A stretch of 64,000 bases of DNA. Origin: Acanthococcus lagerstroemiae (taxonomy: Eukaryota > Arthropoda > Insecta > Hemiptera > Eriococcidae). Where the stretch lies: positions 4,774,001-4,838,000 of the forward strand of contig CM063114.1 in NCBI GenBank assembly GCA_031841125.1, in the 5' to 3' direction. The notes beneath the pieces were generated by a model. That model was not told the origin of the DNA. It ran no database searches and was given only the letters and a program-made list of their open reading frames with translations. This document shows, piece after piece, positions 47,403 to 64,000 of this stretch (its first letter is position 1; each line of letters opens with the position of its first letter). The position numbers were made by a program, and so were the translations under genes.

Positions 47403-50400
47403 CTACGTCGAACTGAAGGAATTCGTAATAGTGATGGCCACGTTATTATTATTTTCTGAAGGTATTTCATTATACAGCAATGACGTATTAGGTGACACGG
47501 AGGACCTTGTATGCCAGGAAATTCTTTCCATAACGCACGATGCCGACAATCGTGCTTCGGCATCGTGATCCCAACATTCTTCAATGGTGTCACACAACAA
47601 CGCGAATTCCTGCGGGAAAAAATCATTTAAATTTACTCGACTGTTCTTACTCCGCCGATGCTACGAGAAATAAAAATTCAATTCAACTAACGGTGGAGAG
47701 TCGCCACGATGGCTTGATGACTGGCCGTAATTTCTTGTGCACGACCACTTCCTGTATATCTTCTAAAGACGGATGTTGTCCTACTTCTTCTTCGAATGGT
47801 AGTTTGTACTCCGGGACAGGATCCTGTGAACAACCAAATCACAAGGTGTGTCAGGAAAAGAGAAAGAAAGATGTCTCAAAGAACGTTCAGCTGGGTAAGA
47901 CCGGCTAAAGATTTCAAGTACTGTCATGCCCACACACTCGCTCGTCATACCAATATTCTACTCAGATCTGAAATTATCGGATCCTACTCATGCACCCTCC
48001 TCTCAGGTGATAGATTTAATCGTGGAAAAAAAAAAAAGACTACGAGGTTATGTATCGTTAAAATCGTGACAAAAAGCACCTAGAAGGCAAATTCCGACAG
48101 GTAAACTGGTGAAAGCAATGAAAACCTACAACAGATCTCTTTCCAGGAAATTCAGCTTTTCCAAATATTAATTACTGATGATGGCGTAACAACAGGGATA
48201 TAATTTTTCCCGACGTAAAAAGCTTTCTATTCGGAAGTCTGGGAAGGAACTACTTGGGGAAGCATCATCATCGAAAAGTTTTAAAAAGAAAGGCGCAATT
48301 AAAATAGCAACTCGGAATGTGAGAAGCTTGAATGAAGTTGAACGATTAGAGAGTCTTAAGAGAGAAATGAAGAAGCTTGACCTAGGAATAGTTGGAATAA
48401 ATGAAATAAGGTGGAAAGAGAATGATTTTTGGTCACGAGACTTAGAAGTGCAGCGTTGTTCCTCACTATCCTAACATTGATAAGCATGATTTTCTTGAGC
48501 GCAGAAAGGGAGGAAGGCCCGATGCTAGCGCGCCACTGGTCTGGGAAATCCGAATACACGGAATGTTCTAAAAAAAGAATCTAAAACGAATACATATCTA
48601 CGTAACTACTCCCAAACCAGACAAAAACGATGTCACAATCTCCATGAGGTTACAGACTGGCAAGCAAACTGAACCTTCTCTGATTCAGACATTGGAAAGG
48701 GCTCTGAAAAAGGAACTTGAAACTGATCACATGCAGGTCACTTTCCCAAAAGCTGACCAATTATCAATACACTGAAGTGGGCAAGGGGCAAATATCATAA
48801 GCACGAGACACTGAAGGGGAGAACTGGCTTCAACTGGAGAATAAATAACCCAAAATTGGAAAACCAAAAGACCTCAATAAACGAGTACCACACTCCTTGT
48901 ATCAGCCTGTATTCCCATGCGAGCATCACGTTCCTTGTACCAGCCTGCGAGCACTATGCTCTGCAAGTGCATCATCTTGCAGACGAGTCTGCAAGCACGA
49001 GAGAGCATTCTCATGCCTGTTTCGCGGACTGCACCGACATGAGGCTATGCTCCGCAGTGAACGTTGCGCTCCATATTTTTTGGTGCGCTCATTTTATGGA
49101 CGCTACGTTCGACTGGACAAGACATTCTCATGTCGGCGCAGTCCGCAAAGCAGACATGAAAATGCTCTCGTCTGCAAGATGATGCACTAGCAGAACGTAG
49201 TGCTCTCAGGCTGATACAAGGAACGTGATGCTCGCATGGGAATACAGGCTGATACAACGAGTGTGATACTCGCAGGCGAAGGAACTGTTGAGTCAGTCTA
49301 GTCAGTCCAGCGGTCAGTTAGTCCAGTCAGTCAGTAATTTTATTATTATTTTTCGTAACGCTCTTTCCATCACGCTCCAAAGTAACGCTTTTTTTCCCTT
49401 GGGTGCCAAAGCAAAGACACAAAAATGTTAAAATGATTTCTATGGAAATGATAATTCCTTTTCGTTCCTCCTCAAATGTAACGTTTTTCACGTTTGTGTT
49501 ATACCCATGGCTGGAATGTGTCAACTAAAGACAAGAAAATGTCAACATGAATTTCCATGGAAATGATTATGTCATTCCTCCTCAAATGTAACGCATAAAG
49601 CGTGCAACGTCCCGCGTGAAAGTAACGTTTTTCCGGTTTGTGTGCCAACGCAAAGACATGAAAATGTCAAACTACGGAGCAAAATGAACTTTCTCATGTC
49701 GATATCCACGAGTTTCGGGAGAGAAACCTGCTGCACACTCAAGTCACTTTCCCAAGGCGTGTCCACAACGATGTCAAACCCCCGTTGTAGACTGACAGAC
49801 AAAATGAACCTTCTTCGATATAAACCAAATAATACGAACTGAATTTAAGTCTGGTTCTTGTTCGACACAAAACGTTCCGGACAAAACACCAGGCATCACG
49901 TTAAATTTAGCAATGTCACCAAGCTTCGCACCGAAGTCCCTTTACGGAAGTGCATTTCCCAGCACGGACCTCTCAAGAAGCGAACATAACGCGATAGAAT
50001 CTGAACAAGTCAGCTAGAACCACCACAACATACCTGCTGGGAAGAGCATCGTGAAGCCAACTCCCACAGAACGAGCCCACACGCATACATATCTATCCGC
50101 AAGAACGAATCTCTGGAGAAGTTAATCGCGCCTTCCAGTATCTCCGGAGCCATGTATCTTCGTGTTCCGACCTGCGAACATACGGCAGTCAGCGTGATAC
50201 GTCAAATCTGGAAAATCATCGACATCGCGTTGCCCAAAATACAGACAGATTTCCTCACCTGTCCGTGGGTATCTCCGCACGATCCCCACCGTTTGAATAT
50301 TAGCGCTAAGCCGAAATCGGCGATGCATGCAGTCAGGTCACTTTTTAGAAGCACGTTGCTACTTTTGAAATCCCGATGCGCTACAGCCGGCTTATAGTTT

Positions 50401-53400
50401 TCGGTTTCCTCGGAGGGTATTTCTTCATGCAAATGAGTCAGACCTCTGTAAAACATAAACAGTAATTAGAGATACGTGAATTAACTACAATTTAGTTGCG
50501 ACCAATTTTGAATGCTGCTAGATAGGCACGATTGACAGGGATTGGCACGCCCGAAATGGCACTTCGTACGTAATAGCAACTATGATATCTTAGAACTGTT
50601 GTAAATATAGAGAGTGTAAGGTAACTAGGAAACTGCCAACAATTTTCAGGACGGGGCCAATCCCTGCTGGTGCGTAAGTCAATAAGTTGATCATGAGTTG
50701 AGTAGCAGCCCCCAGAATACGAAAAAGTTGATAAGGTTCGTCTAGCTCGGAGGATAGCTAATTCTAAATAATGCTTTCACCGTCTTACAACATGGACGCA
50801 TTAGCTGCTTCGTTCTGTATTTATAAATGTCCATCATATCCTAGACTAACATATTTCAAGATGAAGATAGATTCTCTTAATGTCCGCTGCCATTAACGTT
50901 CAGCATTCTGATGCGTACAGAAGAACTGAAATACCAGAGTTCTAACGAGCTTTAATTTGGTGTGCTTGTGTATATCGTGGCTTTTCCAGATTTGTAGACA
51001 GCTTCCGACGTTGGTAATTAAGGATCCCAGATATACGAATTCGAGAACTACACCTCTAAGCCAAGTACCTCCTGGTTGTTAGAGCGGTCTACGATCATTA
51101 TCTTTGCATTGCTTTTGTTAATTTTCAGGCCAGCCTTCGCGCCAGCTCTCTCTTCTACCGAGCAGCTCTTCTATTTGAGCTTCACTCTCCGCCAAAAGCG
51201 TCGATACCCTTTTTCCACCCACCGATACTACTCCGACCCATCCATCGATCGCCTCCCTCAAGATCTACTCGTCGTGCGCATTGAAAAGGGTTGGACTCAG
51301 TATACAACCCTGCCTCACAGCTTTCGCTGCATCTATTCTAACCTGAGCAGGATTATTCTGGTGTAAATTTCTCATTAGCTTCATTAAATGTTCTGGTACC
51401 CCCAGTTTACTTAGGTATTGCCAGAGGATTTTCCATTTGATGTTGTCGAAGGCTTTGTCGTAATCTATGAAGCGTAGATATACTTGTTGAATTCTCTTGC
51501 CTTTTCCACTATCCGCCTTAAGTTTAGGATGTGCTCTCTTGCCCCTCTTATTTATTTATTTTATTTGTCAGCCTTTATAATAATCTTGCCCCTCTTCCTG
51601 GCATGAAACCCGCTGGTTCCAGGGGTATCTGCGACAATACACATGTAGGCTTTAATCCTCTCGTGGAGTACGCTCAGCATCACCTAACTAGTGGGCGATA
51701 TAAAGGATATCGTGCGGTAGTTACTGTATTCACTCTTTGGGTCCTTCTTGTGTATCTGGACATATACTAATCTGGTCCAGTCTTCCGTCCACCTCACTCC
51801 CTACCGTATCGTGTTACAGATTCGGTGTAGGAGAGTTACGCTTTCTTCTCCCGCTGCGGTGATCATTCCTGTTATCACGTTGCCGGGGCCTGCCATTTGA
51901 ATATTTTCAGTTTCTTTACTGCGGACTCGACCTCCTTCCTAGAATGTCCGGCTCCTCACAGTAGTTGCCGCCGTCTTCGGTCTCCGCTCCAGCGTCCTGT
52001 TGGTCCTCTGACATGAGCTATTCGCAGTACTCTAGTCATCGTGTTTTCACTTTCTTGCTAGTATTTTCCATTGTTCGTTTCTCATTGGTAGAGATCTCGG
52101 CTCAGAATTTCTGGTGATCTGCTTCACTTTCAGGAACGGGTCTTTATTTCGCTTTTCTGTTGATGTTCGATTTCAACGCATATATTCATTAGATACTTGT
52201 TCTCATCCTCTGTGCACTTTCACTTGACTTCCTTGTTCTTACTTGTGTAGAAGTCTCCCGCTCCTCCCGTGGTGAGCTTCGCCTTAAGATTTTTCCTTTC
52301 CTGCATAGTCTTCCATGTTCCTTCCTCTCCGACTTTCTTATCGTGTCCACCGCCTTTTCTAAACCTTCTCTCATGGCCTGCCATTCCTAATTCGCGTCTA
52401 CTGGTCCAGTGGTTTCCCCCTTCAATATTCCCCTGAGGTTCTCTGTCGCCACGTTCATAAATTCTCGATTATTCCTCAGGTACCATCAACTGCTAGTTGC
52501 CGCTGGTTTAGATATGACTCTCAGTTTATGCCTGATTCCTGCTACCAATAGCTGATGGTTTGTGCCACAGTCTCTTCCTCGATAGGTCTTTACATCTTTT
52601 ACGGATGATTTCCACCTCTTGCTAAGAAGTAGTCGACTGATTCCAGCACCGTTCTCCTGGGAATGGTCACGTGTATCGTCTCCTTTGGTGATGTGTGAAC
52701 ACGGTGTTCGCAACGTGCAGCTCCTTGTCTGTACGCAGGTCGATTAGCCATTCACCTCTCGCATCCCTCTCACCCAGGCCGCCCTTTCCTATTGCCTGTC
52801 GCAAGTCACTATCGTTCTGTGTTTCCGACTTTGGCATTGAAATCGCCCATTATCAAACTGATGTCTCTTCCTGCAAATTCCGTGAGCGCCTGTTTTACAA
52901 ATAGCTCCTCGTAGAACTGTCCTATCGTTTCTTCTTCGGCGTCTACAGTTGGTGCATTTGTACCAGGTTGATGTTCACAGGTTTCTATCTTGGGCTTACA
53001 ACGATGAACCTGTCGCTGATTGCGCACTAACCGGAAACAGCATTCCTGAGAGGCCTCTGCACCATTATAGCTACGCCCTTCCTCCGCCGCTCTGTACCTC
53101 TGGCAAAGTAGACTAAACTTCCATTGGCTATGTCAAGCGCCCGTTTCCCATTCAGAGCGTGTCCTGTAAGCCCACCACTCCGAGATCATCCATTTCTGCT
53201 CAATGACAGTTTGCCTACAACCTGTAGACCCCGCATATTCCATGTCCCTATTTTCAGCGGATTGTGCCAATCTCTTCCAGTAGTATTTTGCGCATCCGTC
53301 GCCTTGTTCTCGACGACAGATGCCCCGGTAGCCCATTTCACACTGTCGGGCCCAGACCTCGCTCCCGGTCACATTCTTTACTGTTGGTTTACGATTTCAA

Positions 53401-56400
53401 ATCTTTCTACTCGTGTATAATGAACGAAGTCATTAATTACGACCGCGATAAGTTTTCTCGCATGTTACTGCACTCATGCATTATCAAGTTGATAACATTT
53501 TGACATCCTCAATTATTGATTAGATCAAGTACCTCTTCAATTACTATAAATGTACTGCGAGATTGTAAACAGTCTTGACTACAACTTCTGAGTTCATAAC
53601 TTACGTTAGTCAAACAAGTTATGCGTTATCACTGATAACCTTTCCCAAAAAGTGCTTCTCAAATGACGCATCGGAACTACACACCCCGCAAGTGCTGTCG
53701 GAAATACGTATTTCAATTTCGTGAACTAACCTGGCCATCGTAAACGCGATGTGACAGAGTTGTTCCCAGGTTATGGTTGTCTTTTTCAAGTAGTCCTGTA
53801 GTGAGCCCAGTTCATGGTACTCCGTGACGATCCAAAACTCCGTCTGACAATTCTCTACGGATTTTTGAGCGAAAATAAATCTTAAAATGTTATCATGGAC
53901 CATTAATGGTAACTTGTAGATTTCTTGTTCAGTATTCCATGACTGCTTTTCCTGCACACAAACCAAACAAGATCAAATGAAATAATTTAATTAACTGAAT
54001 ACTGCACGACTCCGTGGAATGGAATCAAAGGCTTGAGAAAAACCAATAAGTTTATTCTTCTGGATTGAGAGCAACGGCATTCACAATTTTCGATATTCAA
54101 AAAAGAGATCGAGTGGGATCATTTCTCTCGAGCAGCAGAGAGCATAATAGAAAGGATATTCTAACATGTAGGCAGCCTGTAGCTCTGGAACTATCCTCTA
54201 TTTGAAATGACAATACGTTTTACGAGGAGCCAATAAAATATACCGGTGCCGTGCTGTTAGTTTTCAATTCCGATATCACTACTGAGGCGGAGTTAGGCAA
54301 AATACGAATACATCCACTAGGCCATCTGAAAGATTCTTGTTCGTAAAAATGGCGGAGCTGACAATCTTACCAAGTGTTTTGGTGATTACAGGCAACTAAG
54401 CCGACCGTGCTACCACAGTGCACAACCAACCTACAACCAATAAATTATACTGACCAGACTGTCATTGAGCTCCGTCAAACCTCTGCCGAAGACCAATATG
54501 ATCTGGTAACAGACTAGCAGTATAACCATGTTTTTTTGGCAACATTTATCGAGTACCACGGCAGTACTGCCCAAAGTTTGGCAATGTCACTGTCAAATCA
54601 GTAGGCAGTGACATGTCAACGTATTTGCCTTTTAGCAGAGAAATTCACAAAATTCTTCACGGGATAGGTGTCTTAAATCACATTATTTCTCACTTAATTA
54701 AGTGTTCCAGCGAAAGCGGGACAGGGTACAAAATTTTCAGTTTACTGTTATTCAGTTGGTAGAAATAGAAACTGAGAAACTAAAATGGAAAACTTAACAG
54801 GATTAAGTAGGTCGAAGATCAACTGGCACCAAATCAATATCACAGAAATACAGAGACGGATTCGAGAGGCGGCTCAAAACTTCACCACTGATAGCAGATT
54901 ATCCCACGAATACTGATCTAGACAATGTTATATGAACTGCCTTCTGCATCCTTTAATCCCGGAATTTTGCTTAAACTAAATAACTGAGAGGAGTATTTAC
55001 CTGAGCTGACATTCTTTTAACGGCTACCAGTTCTCCCTTATCGTAGCCTTTCCAGACAGTTCCAAATTTTCCCTCTGCTATGCTTTCAATAAAAGTAATT
55101 TTTCTCTGCTTATCAGGAACCGGAGTCGCAGGCGATTGAGGACGTTGATCCAGTGACGGAATCTACAAAACAAAACACGAAAATGAGAGCGATTCAATAA
55201 TCCCATAATACAATTAATTAGGGAAGTTCACCCAGTCCCTCTGTTTACATCACGATGCACCATGTCTTGCCTTCTACCACTCAATCTACTTGGCATTTGT
55301 TTGTCTATCTGTCAATCATTTTGGTTTCTGCTTGTTTCCCCGGCTCAGTTGACGCGAGCACTCGATCAGACTGCAGCGATAAATAAAGGCGTTATCAGAT
55401 ATCTAAACTGTTTTCTTTGTTTTTAAGGCGTAATAGAGGTCATCTCAGCTTGCACGAAATAATGTCTTTGAACTCCGAACGGTCAACAAGTGAATAGTCG
55501 GCGAGTAGTTGTTCACAAACATACGTTTACTCGCTAGCTATTGAAAAGCAGTAAGTAGCTCGCCAGTGTCAACGAGCCTTAAGGAACATATATGCCTTAA
55601 GACACACACCTGGAAGACAACCTAACAAAAATGAAGTGAGATAGAAAGGCGATAAGAGGAATATTTCTCTAGGTGAGGCAAACGGGAACCCCCTGCTCTT
55701 TCATCAGCCTCCCAAGTTACTGCTTGCATATTTGTCTGTCCATCTGACTGACAGGATAACTATCCATTTCTTTGTCTACACTACTGACCGGCAGGCGACC
55801 TTTGCTAATTCTGAGAAAACAGATACTTCGCTGCAACTTTCTGGATTTCAGGCAGGAACCCCACCCGGCATTTTTTTACCGGCAGGTAGACCGAGGTTAC
55901 GTTATTAGTACACAAAAAACTATTACCTGTTTAAAATACGGGATCTTTCGCTTCTTCAGCAAGTACATGATCACCGCAAACAACACCAACGATAGGGAGA
56001 ACAGCACGTAGGCTATATATACAACCGTGTCATGATCGGGTTTCTTTAGTTCTACAACAGATTTTACAGAACAGTCAATTAATAACTAGCATTCATCGCA
56101 AACTAGACCGTCTTTAAAAGACAATATACGTTCAATTTTGAAGGAAATAGAAGTCAGCTGTCAATAATCAACGACGTACCCTCTTTTGTGGGAGGCGGTG
56201 ATGGAGTTGGCGCCCAAACAAAATCTTGGTTGCATAAATCGCCAGAGCAGCAACAAAATAGAAGTCCATTACTTATGGGATTACCTGTGGCAACACATTC
56301 TCGCTGCTCACTGCACTCAATCCCCGAGGAGATGAAACATCCCTACGAACACAAGCATTAGAATATTTTAGGGTTTGGAACGCAATACCGAGATAGAGTA

Positions 56401-56874
56401 GTATGAATTAAAAAAATTACTTTTAGTTTCACGGTCAACGTTCCATTACTGTGAATCCTCCACAGTACGTAACATTTCGACGCATCTTCACTCAGAGATG
56501 TTTCGTTGCACAGTTCGACGGTACTGCAGTCTTCTACACTGCCCGCACATATGGTCTCGTTATAAAAATAACATTGGTGAGCGATACTGAATTTTACTGC
56601 AAAATTACATCGAAAATTGATAACACAGATACGTGGATGGAACAGATAATTCATTTCCCGTGAAGCAATAAGATACACATGTACGTTGATCAAATATTGT
56701 AACAACGCTCATTTGATTCATTTAAAGCACTAATTCTCCGGATTAATGGAACTACGAAGTCGTCATCGATGATGCGACAAGTCAGTCAACTTTAAAATCT
56801 ACTCATACCTACTCCATGTTTGAATACTTACTGCAAATAAAGAAAAAACAGAGGAACTGCGCGTTAAGGTACAT
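47403..56874 (-). CDS. put: activin receptor type II (Punt-like) serine/threonine kinase, 10 coding exons
   Basis: Type II receptor of the activin/BMP pathway. At the plasma membrane it binds ligand and phosphorylates type I receptors. Coding exons on the minus strand are 56874-56832, 56596-56421, 56342-56180, 56051-55927, 55162-55001, 53951-53731, 50445-50259, 50171-50034, 47823-47692 and 47609-47403. All junctions are GT-AG and the phases agree, giving 517 residues, the usual family length. The start ATG at 56874 gives a hydrophobic signal peptide ([14 protein letters not shown]...), and only this frame keeps phase with exon 2. The ectodomain has the cysteine pattern ending [10 protein letters not shown] (102-111). 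One membrane span lies at ~137-159. The kinase has the glycine loop GKFGTVW (200-206), catalytic Lys218, HRD (320-322), DFG (340-342), CGDTHGQ and RRYMAPE. The motif [17 protein letters not shown] near the C terminus is typical of ActRII. All key residues are present, so it should be active. Ortholog assignment is strong; the symbol follows the Drosophila gene. UTRs are undefined. Confidence 0.93.
48042..48445 (+). mobile_element. 5' end of a LINE (5' UTR plus endonuclease start), truncated
   Basis: The first 240 bases match the repeat at 24690-24920. They lead into an open reading with [20 protein letters not shown] and [17 protein letters not shown], the start of a LINE apurinic endonuclease. 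It stops abruptly near 48445. It lies in the receptor intron between exons 8 and 9, in antisense orientation to the gene. Confidence 0.8.
48882..49272. mobile_element. 391 bp foldback element in a receptor intron
   Basis: The outer arms, ending CGAGTACCACACTCCTTGTA on the left and the near-complement CAACGAGTGTGATACTCG on the right, pair over about 145 bases (48882-49030 with 49120-49272). A spacer of about 90 bases separates them. Each arm also contains inner repeats of CAGCCTG..GCGAGCA type. There is no coding capacity. It lies between receptor exons 8 and 9. Confidence 0.85.
49378..49690. repeat. three-copy tandem repeat, ~110-125 bp
   Basis: Copies start near 49378, 49485 and 49620. They share the words AAAGTAACG, TTTGTGTGCCAA.GCAAAGAC, GAAAATGTCAA, CCATGGAAATGAT and TTCCTCCTCAAATGTAACG. 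Intronic. Confidence 0.75.
50690..53400 (-). mobile_element. LINE insertion in receptor intron (same strand as gene), degenerate
   Basis: The minus strand reads through a non-LTR element in the order endonuclease (53370-52800), middle (52800-51800), RT (51800-51200) and C-terminal region (51100-50900). Readable landmarks are GVAIMV, VQMHQL-like text, [17 protein letters not shown] and [15 protein letters not shown] (endonuclease), then [19 protein letters not shown] with [17 protein letters not shown] and [13 protein letters not shown] (RT), then [11 protein letters not shown]. Many stops and frameshifts make it inactive. It occupies most of the 3.3 kb intron between receptor exons 6 and 7 and is spliced out with it. 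A 34 bp retroposon tail with a 13 bp duplication interrupts it at about 51550-51582. Confidence 0.85.
51550..51582 (-). mobile_element. minimal retroposon tail (~33 bp) with 13 bp TSD
   Basis: TCTTGCCCCTCTT at 51537-51549 is repeated exactly at 51583-51595. Between the copies lies only an A-rich tail on the minus strand (AAAGGCTGACAAATAAAATA then AATAAAT). This is a 5'-truncated LINE or SINE insertion reduced to its last bases. Confidence 0.8.
53400..56400. other. other receptor introns
   Basis: Introns 53952-55000 and 55163-55926, with shorter ones upstream, contain no gene. A CTGTCTGTCC-type simple repeat lies at 55690-55760 and TTGTTTGTCTATCTGTC at 55290-55315. Confidence 0.6.
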
Positions 56875-56879
56875 CGTGT

Positions 56880-59076
56880 CATTCTGTCAATTCTGCGAAC
56901 AAGTTCACGAGATTTAATACATAGAAATGATAGGTCTAATAAGTTCCAACGGGTTCAAGCTACCCATGTAGTTAATTCACACGAACCTAATCCCAAAAGG
57001 TGAAAAATACAACAAATTTGCGTAACAACATTCCTTCATGTATCCACAAGAACATTATTGTTTCGAGCCAAGCTTGGAATATTGAGGGATGAATCAGTAG
57101 AGATCCTGATTATAAATTCTCAGTCCCCAACATAGTTTAACGTATAACATTTATATTGGAAGACAAAGTGATGTTTGGACCGAAACACAAGTGTAAACAA
57201 AACATGATAAGACCGAAGTGATATTCGTATACCTAGACTACTAAGGAATCCCAGCTATAAAGTAACCAACTGGCATATACGTAATATTGATTTCACTAAC
57301 CGTTTAAAAGAAAATGGTACAACTGTATTACAAACAGTCTACCCACAGGAATGAAAAGCTACACCTACTCGATGCTTCACATACAACAGTTATCAATCTC
57401 GACCAAGCTCAAGGAATAAGAACATCAGATACTGAAATCTATTGTAGTTCAATGTCATTTTACAATTTTTCCCGATATTGATGGTTAATTTTCTCGATTT
57501 TCACATAATTTAATCAGTAAAATTTGGGAGGGTAAAATTAACTCGAAATTTACAGCGACCATTGATTCACGACACTGACACAACACGGAACTGTCAGAAA
57601 CGCGGATATTGCTAGTTTTAAATATTATAAAAGAAGAAACTCACCATTCGAAGAATATTTTCGAGAACGAAGCGATCAATTTATTTACAACTATTAGTAA
57701 CGATTGACAATCGTTCTAAAAGATACAAACACAAGTAGTAAATCCCAAGGTTAATACAAATAGGTTTAAGAGGTTTGGCCGTTCAGATACAACCCGCAAT
57801 ACAATTCTTCCCGTCTCACCCAGTCTTCCTTGCCGGAGTTCACTTCATAAGATAAAAGAAAGTAATGGGAAAATTGAATTTTTGCTGTAGAGAGCTCTTT
57901 TTTTTTAACGATAGCCAATTCAATGTTGTATGTTATAAAAATAATAGAAAAATATGTTGACGGCATCAATCATGAGTAAAGATCGAAAAAAAAACTGTAT
58001 TCCCAAATTCCCATAAGCGGCCTGTATGATGGGGGCTCCAGTGACGTCATTGGTTTCTTTGCGCCTAGCTGAATGGCCAAACCTTTTACAGTATATAAGA
58101 ACCTTGAGTAAATACCCCACATCCAGAGAAACAATGGGGCACGCGTGCAATACCAAAACTAGACAGTGAAAATTTGAAAACAAAAGCTACTAATTAAAAA
58201 TAAGCTCGCTAGGAGCGTTAACAAACGTTCAATTCTAACCGATTCAATTTTTAGTCATCAGCGCTACCACTTGGTGCTAGTAGAGAAACTCAAAATTTTG
58301 GGATGCATGGGAAAGTAATAGCGTATTACGACAGAAAGCAGTTCGAGATCCTCGTTGCTCACTTCTACTCACATTACTTCTTTCTTTCTTGTGGTGCTCT
58401 TGGAATTTGTTAATCACTCCCGAGTGTAATTTCAGTTTGAATCTGTTAAGTAGTTTAATTGAATTATTTTTCAGGTAAATTATTCGATTTTTCATTTTCT
58501 GTGTGTCCTGTAATTCAGTTTTTAACTTTCATATTAATTTAGTTGAGTTTTCGTTCGCCGATCGCTTCTTCATTTCTCGCCTTCCGGAATGCCGATTCTG
58601 CTACCGGCCTCCTCACTTGAAATTAATCTCTCCTTCGATGGTCGTCGGTATCTTACTTTTAGTTTTTCTTATCTCGAGTGACTTTTTTCTCGCCTGCCAA
58701 CGTAATAATTTCAATTCATTGTGATTTCGCGTACCACTTTCTTAATTTGCCGTGATGCAATATGCCACGTTATAAAAGCATGGTCGCCATATTTCATATC
58801 GCATATCATTTCACGTGTGAATGAAGTTGATACTGTTCGGAGTAATTTGTCGCATATCGAAGCGCTGGTTATATTACTCTGCTTGACGTGTTAAAACGAC
58901 CAAATTCGGTATTTATTAGTTTCCATATTTGAGTGCCGGTAGCTGGAAAGGTGGAGTTGCGGTTATCATACCTTATCGTGATTATTCAGTTTCAATGACC
59001 CCTTAAATCGCACTCGATGTTCACCGTTCTTGTTCAGTCACCTCGTGATTTTCTCACGTTTGTTCTCAAATTTCAG
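56880..59076. promoter_or_regulatory. divergent upstream region of the receptor and EF1-alpha genes
   Basis: About 2.2 kb separates the two start codons. Two TATA-like words face the EF1-alpha gene: GTATATAAGA at about 58091 and TTATAAAAGC at about 58769. A good donor CAG|GTAAAT at about 58473 could end a first untranslated exon and splice to the clear acceptor TTCTCAAATTTCAG at 59076. If so, the start site lies between 58120 and 58470. A pyrimidine-rich stretch (TTACTTCTTTCTTTCTTG) at about 58375 would suit the 5'TOP start expected of translation-factor mRNAs. All of this is inference except the sequence words. Confidence 0.35.
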
Positions 59077-63442
<4,366 letters not shown>

Positions 63443-63970
63443 CTAGGCATGGGCGCGTCACTCGGCGCCTTACAGACGCCCACTATAGTGCCTATGAAGA
63501 TACCATCATCAATATTATCAAAAGGGCTACTTTTACCGTGTTTCCACCGCAAAGAGTTTAGAAGGAAAAAGCTCCAGATTTTCCTCAGTTTTATTTATTT
63601 ATCGTTTTGTAATATTCGTTTTTAACGTGTATATTTTCAAATCATATATGCATTAAGTTCGATAACGTAGTCTCCCGAATTTTCCTCTCATATTTATCTT
63701 TCTCTTCCTGGTCCATCTGCGAGATTTGAAGGCGTACTCGTGCTTCATCATTTGTCGACGAGGATGTCTGCTAGTTCGTAGTTCTTTTTTTTTTGGTTCT
63801 AAAATTTTTCGTTTTGGCTAGCAACTCATTTTAAAACTAAAGTCCAATATAGATGTACTGGAAGCACATTTCTGATTTTGACGTTTTAATTATAGTTAAT
63901 TGTTAATTTATACTTTTTTTTATTTTCCATTCATGGTGGTATACTACAAATGCCAATTAAACTGCTTCAA
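63443..63970 (+). terminator. EF1-alpha 3' UTR and candidate poly(A) signal
   Basis: T-rich, AT-rich sequence follows the stop codon. The common variant signal ATTAAA occurs at 63956-63961. No AATAAA was seen before it. The cleavage site would fall near or past the window end. Confidence 0.4.
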
Positions 63971-64000
63971 CGATATGTTAGTTGTTACTGTGTAACGTCT

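Noticed and set aside
48856..49257. Overlapping cysteine-rich open frames on both strands
   Set aside because: Their near-identical translations on opposite strands arise only because the DNA is an inverted repeat.

Overview
This 64 kb window is AT-rich animal nuclear DNA, almost certainly from an arthropod and probably an insect. The evidence is spliced genes with GT-AG introns, insect-type elongation factor 1-alpha and activin type II receptor (Punt-like) proteins, and a dense load of LINE, SINE, Tc1/mariner, hAT-like and Helitron-like debris. I cannot fix the order from the sequence. Only two host genes are recognisable, both at the right-hand end. The left 47 kb is a repeat-filled intergenic region with no host gene I can support. 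Positions 1-6500 hold degenerate short-period tandem repeats, an almost perfect 167 bp hairpin, an exon-like tandem array, and an element with repeated TTGCGTCC motifs that a mariner copy splits. Positions 6570-8748 are a Tc1-like element with long inverted ends, a nested MITE and a cysteine-rich fragment of an integrase-type transposase. Positions 10.7-14.9 kb hold three more inverted-repeat elements. Positions 19.2-24.7 kb hold two LINE remains, the larger an RTE-like element with recognisable endonuclease and reverse transcriptase. A third, badly decayed LINE lies at 28.9-29.9 kb. Positions 32-34 kb are an unusual GC-rich, purine-skewed tandem repeat ending in mini-hairpins and a Helitron-like CTAG-T terminus. 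Positions 36-44 kb hold a tRNA-derived SINE and short hAT-type elements, two of them with perfect 8 bp target duplications. The activin type II receptor gene (minus strand, 47403-56874) can be read in full: ten coding exons, 517 codons, with signal peptide, cysteine-rich ectodomain, one membrane span and an apparently active kinase. Its introns carry a same-strand LINE, a 391 bp foldback, short tandem repeats and a truncated LINE 5' piece. It lies head to head with the elongation factor 1-alpha gene (plus strand, 59113-63442, with a 5' UTR intron). The main anomaly is in that gene. All its splice junctions are clean, but about 87 codons (canonical residues ~165-251: the end of the GTPase domain with the G5 motif, and the start of domain 2) are absent between two phase-0 exons separated by only 136 bp. 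The gap equals one whole phase-0 exon, so it is either an assembly deletion or a real exon loss. The two genes have unrelated jobs: TGF-beta/activin signalling at the cell surface, and delivery of aminoacyl-tRNA to the ribosome.
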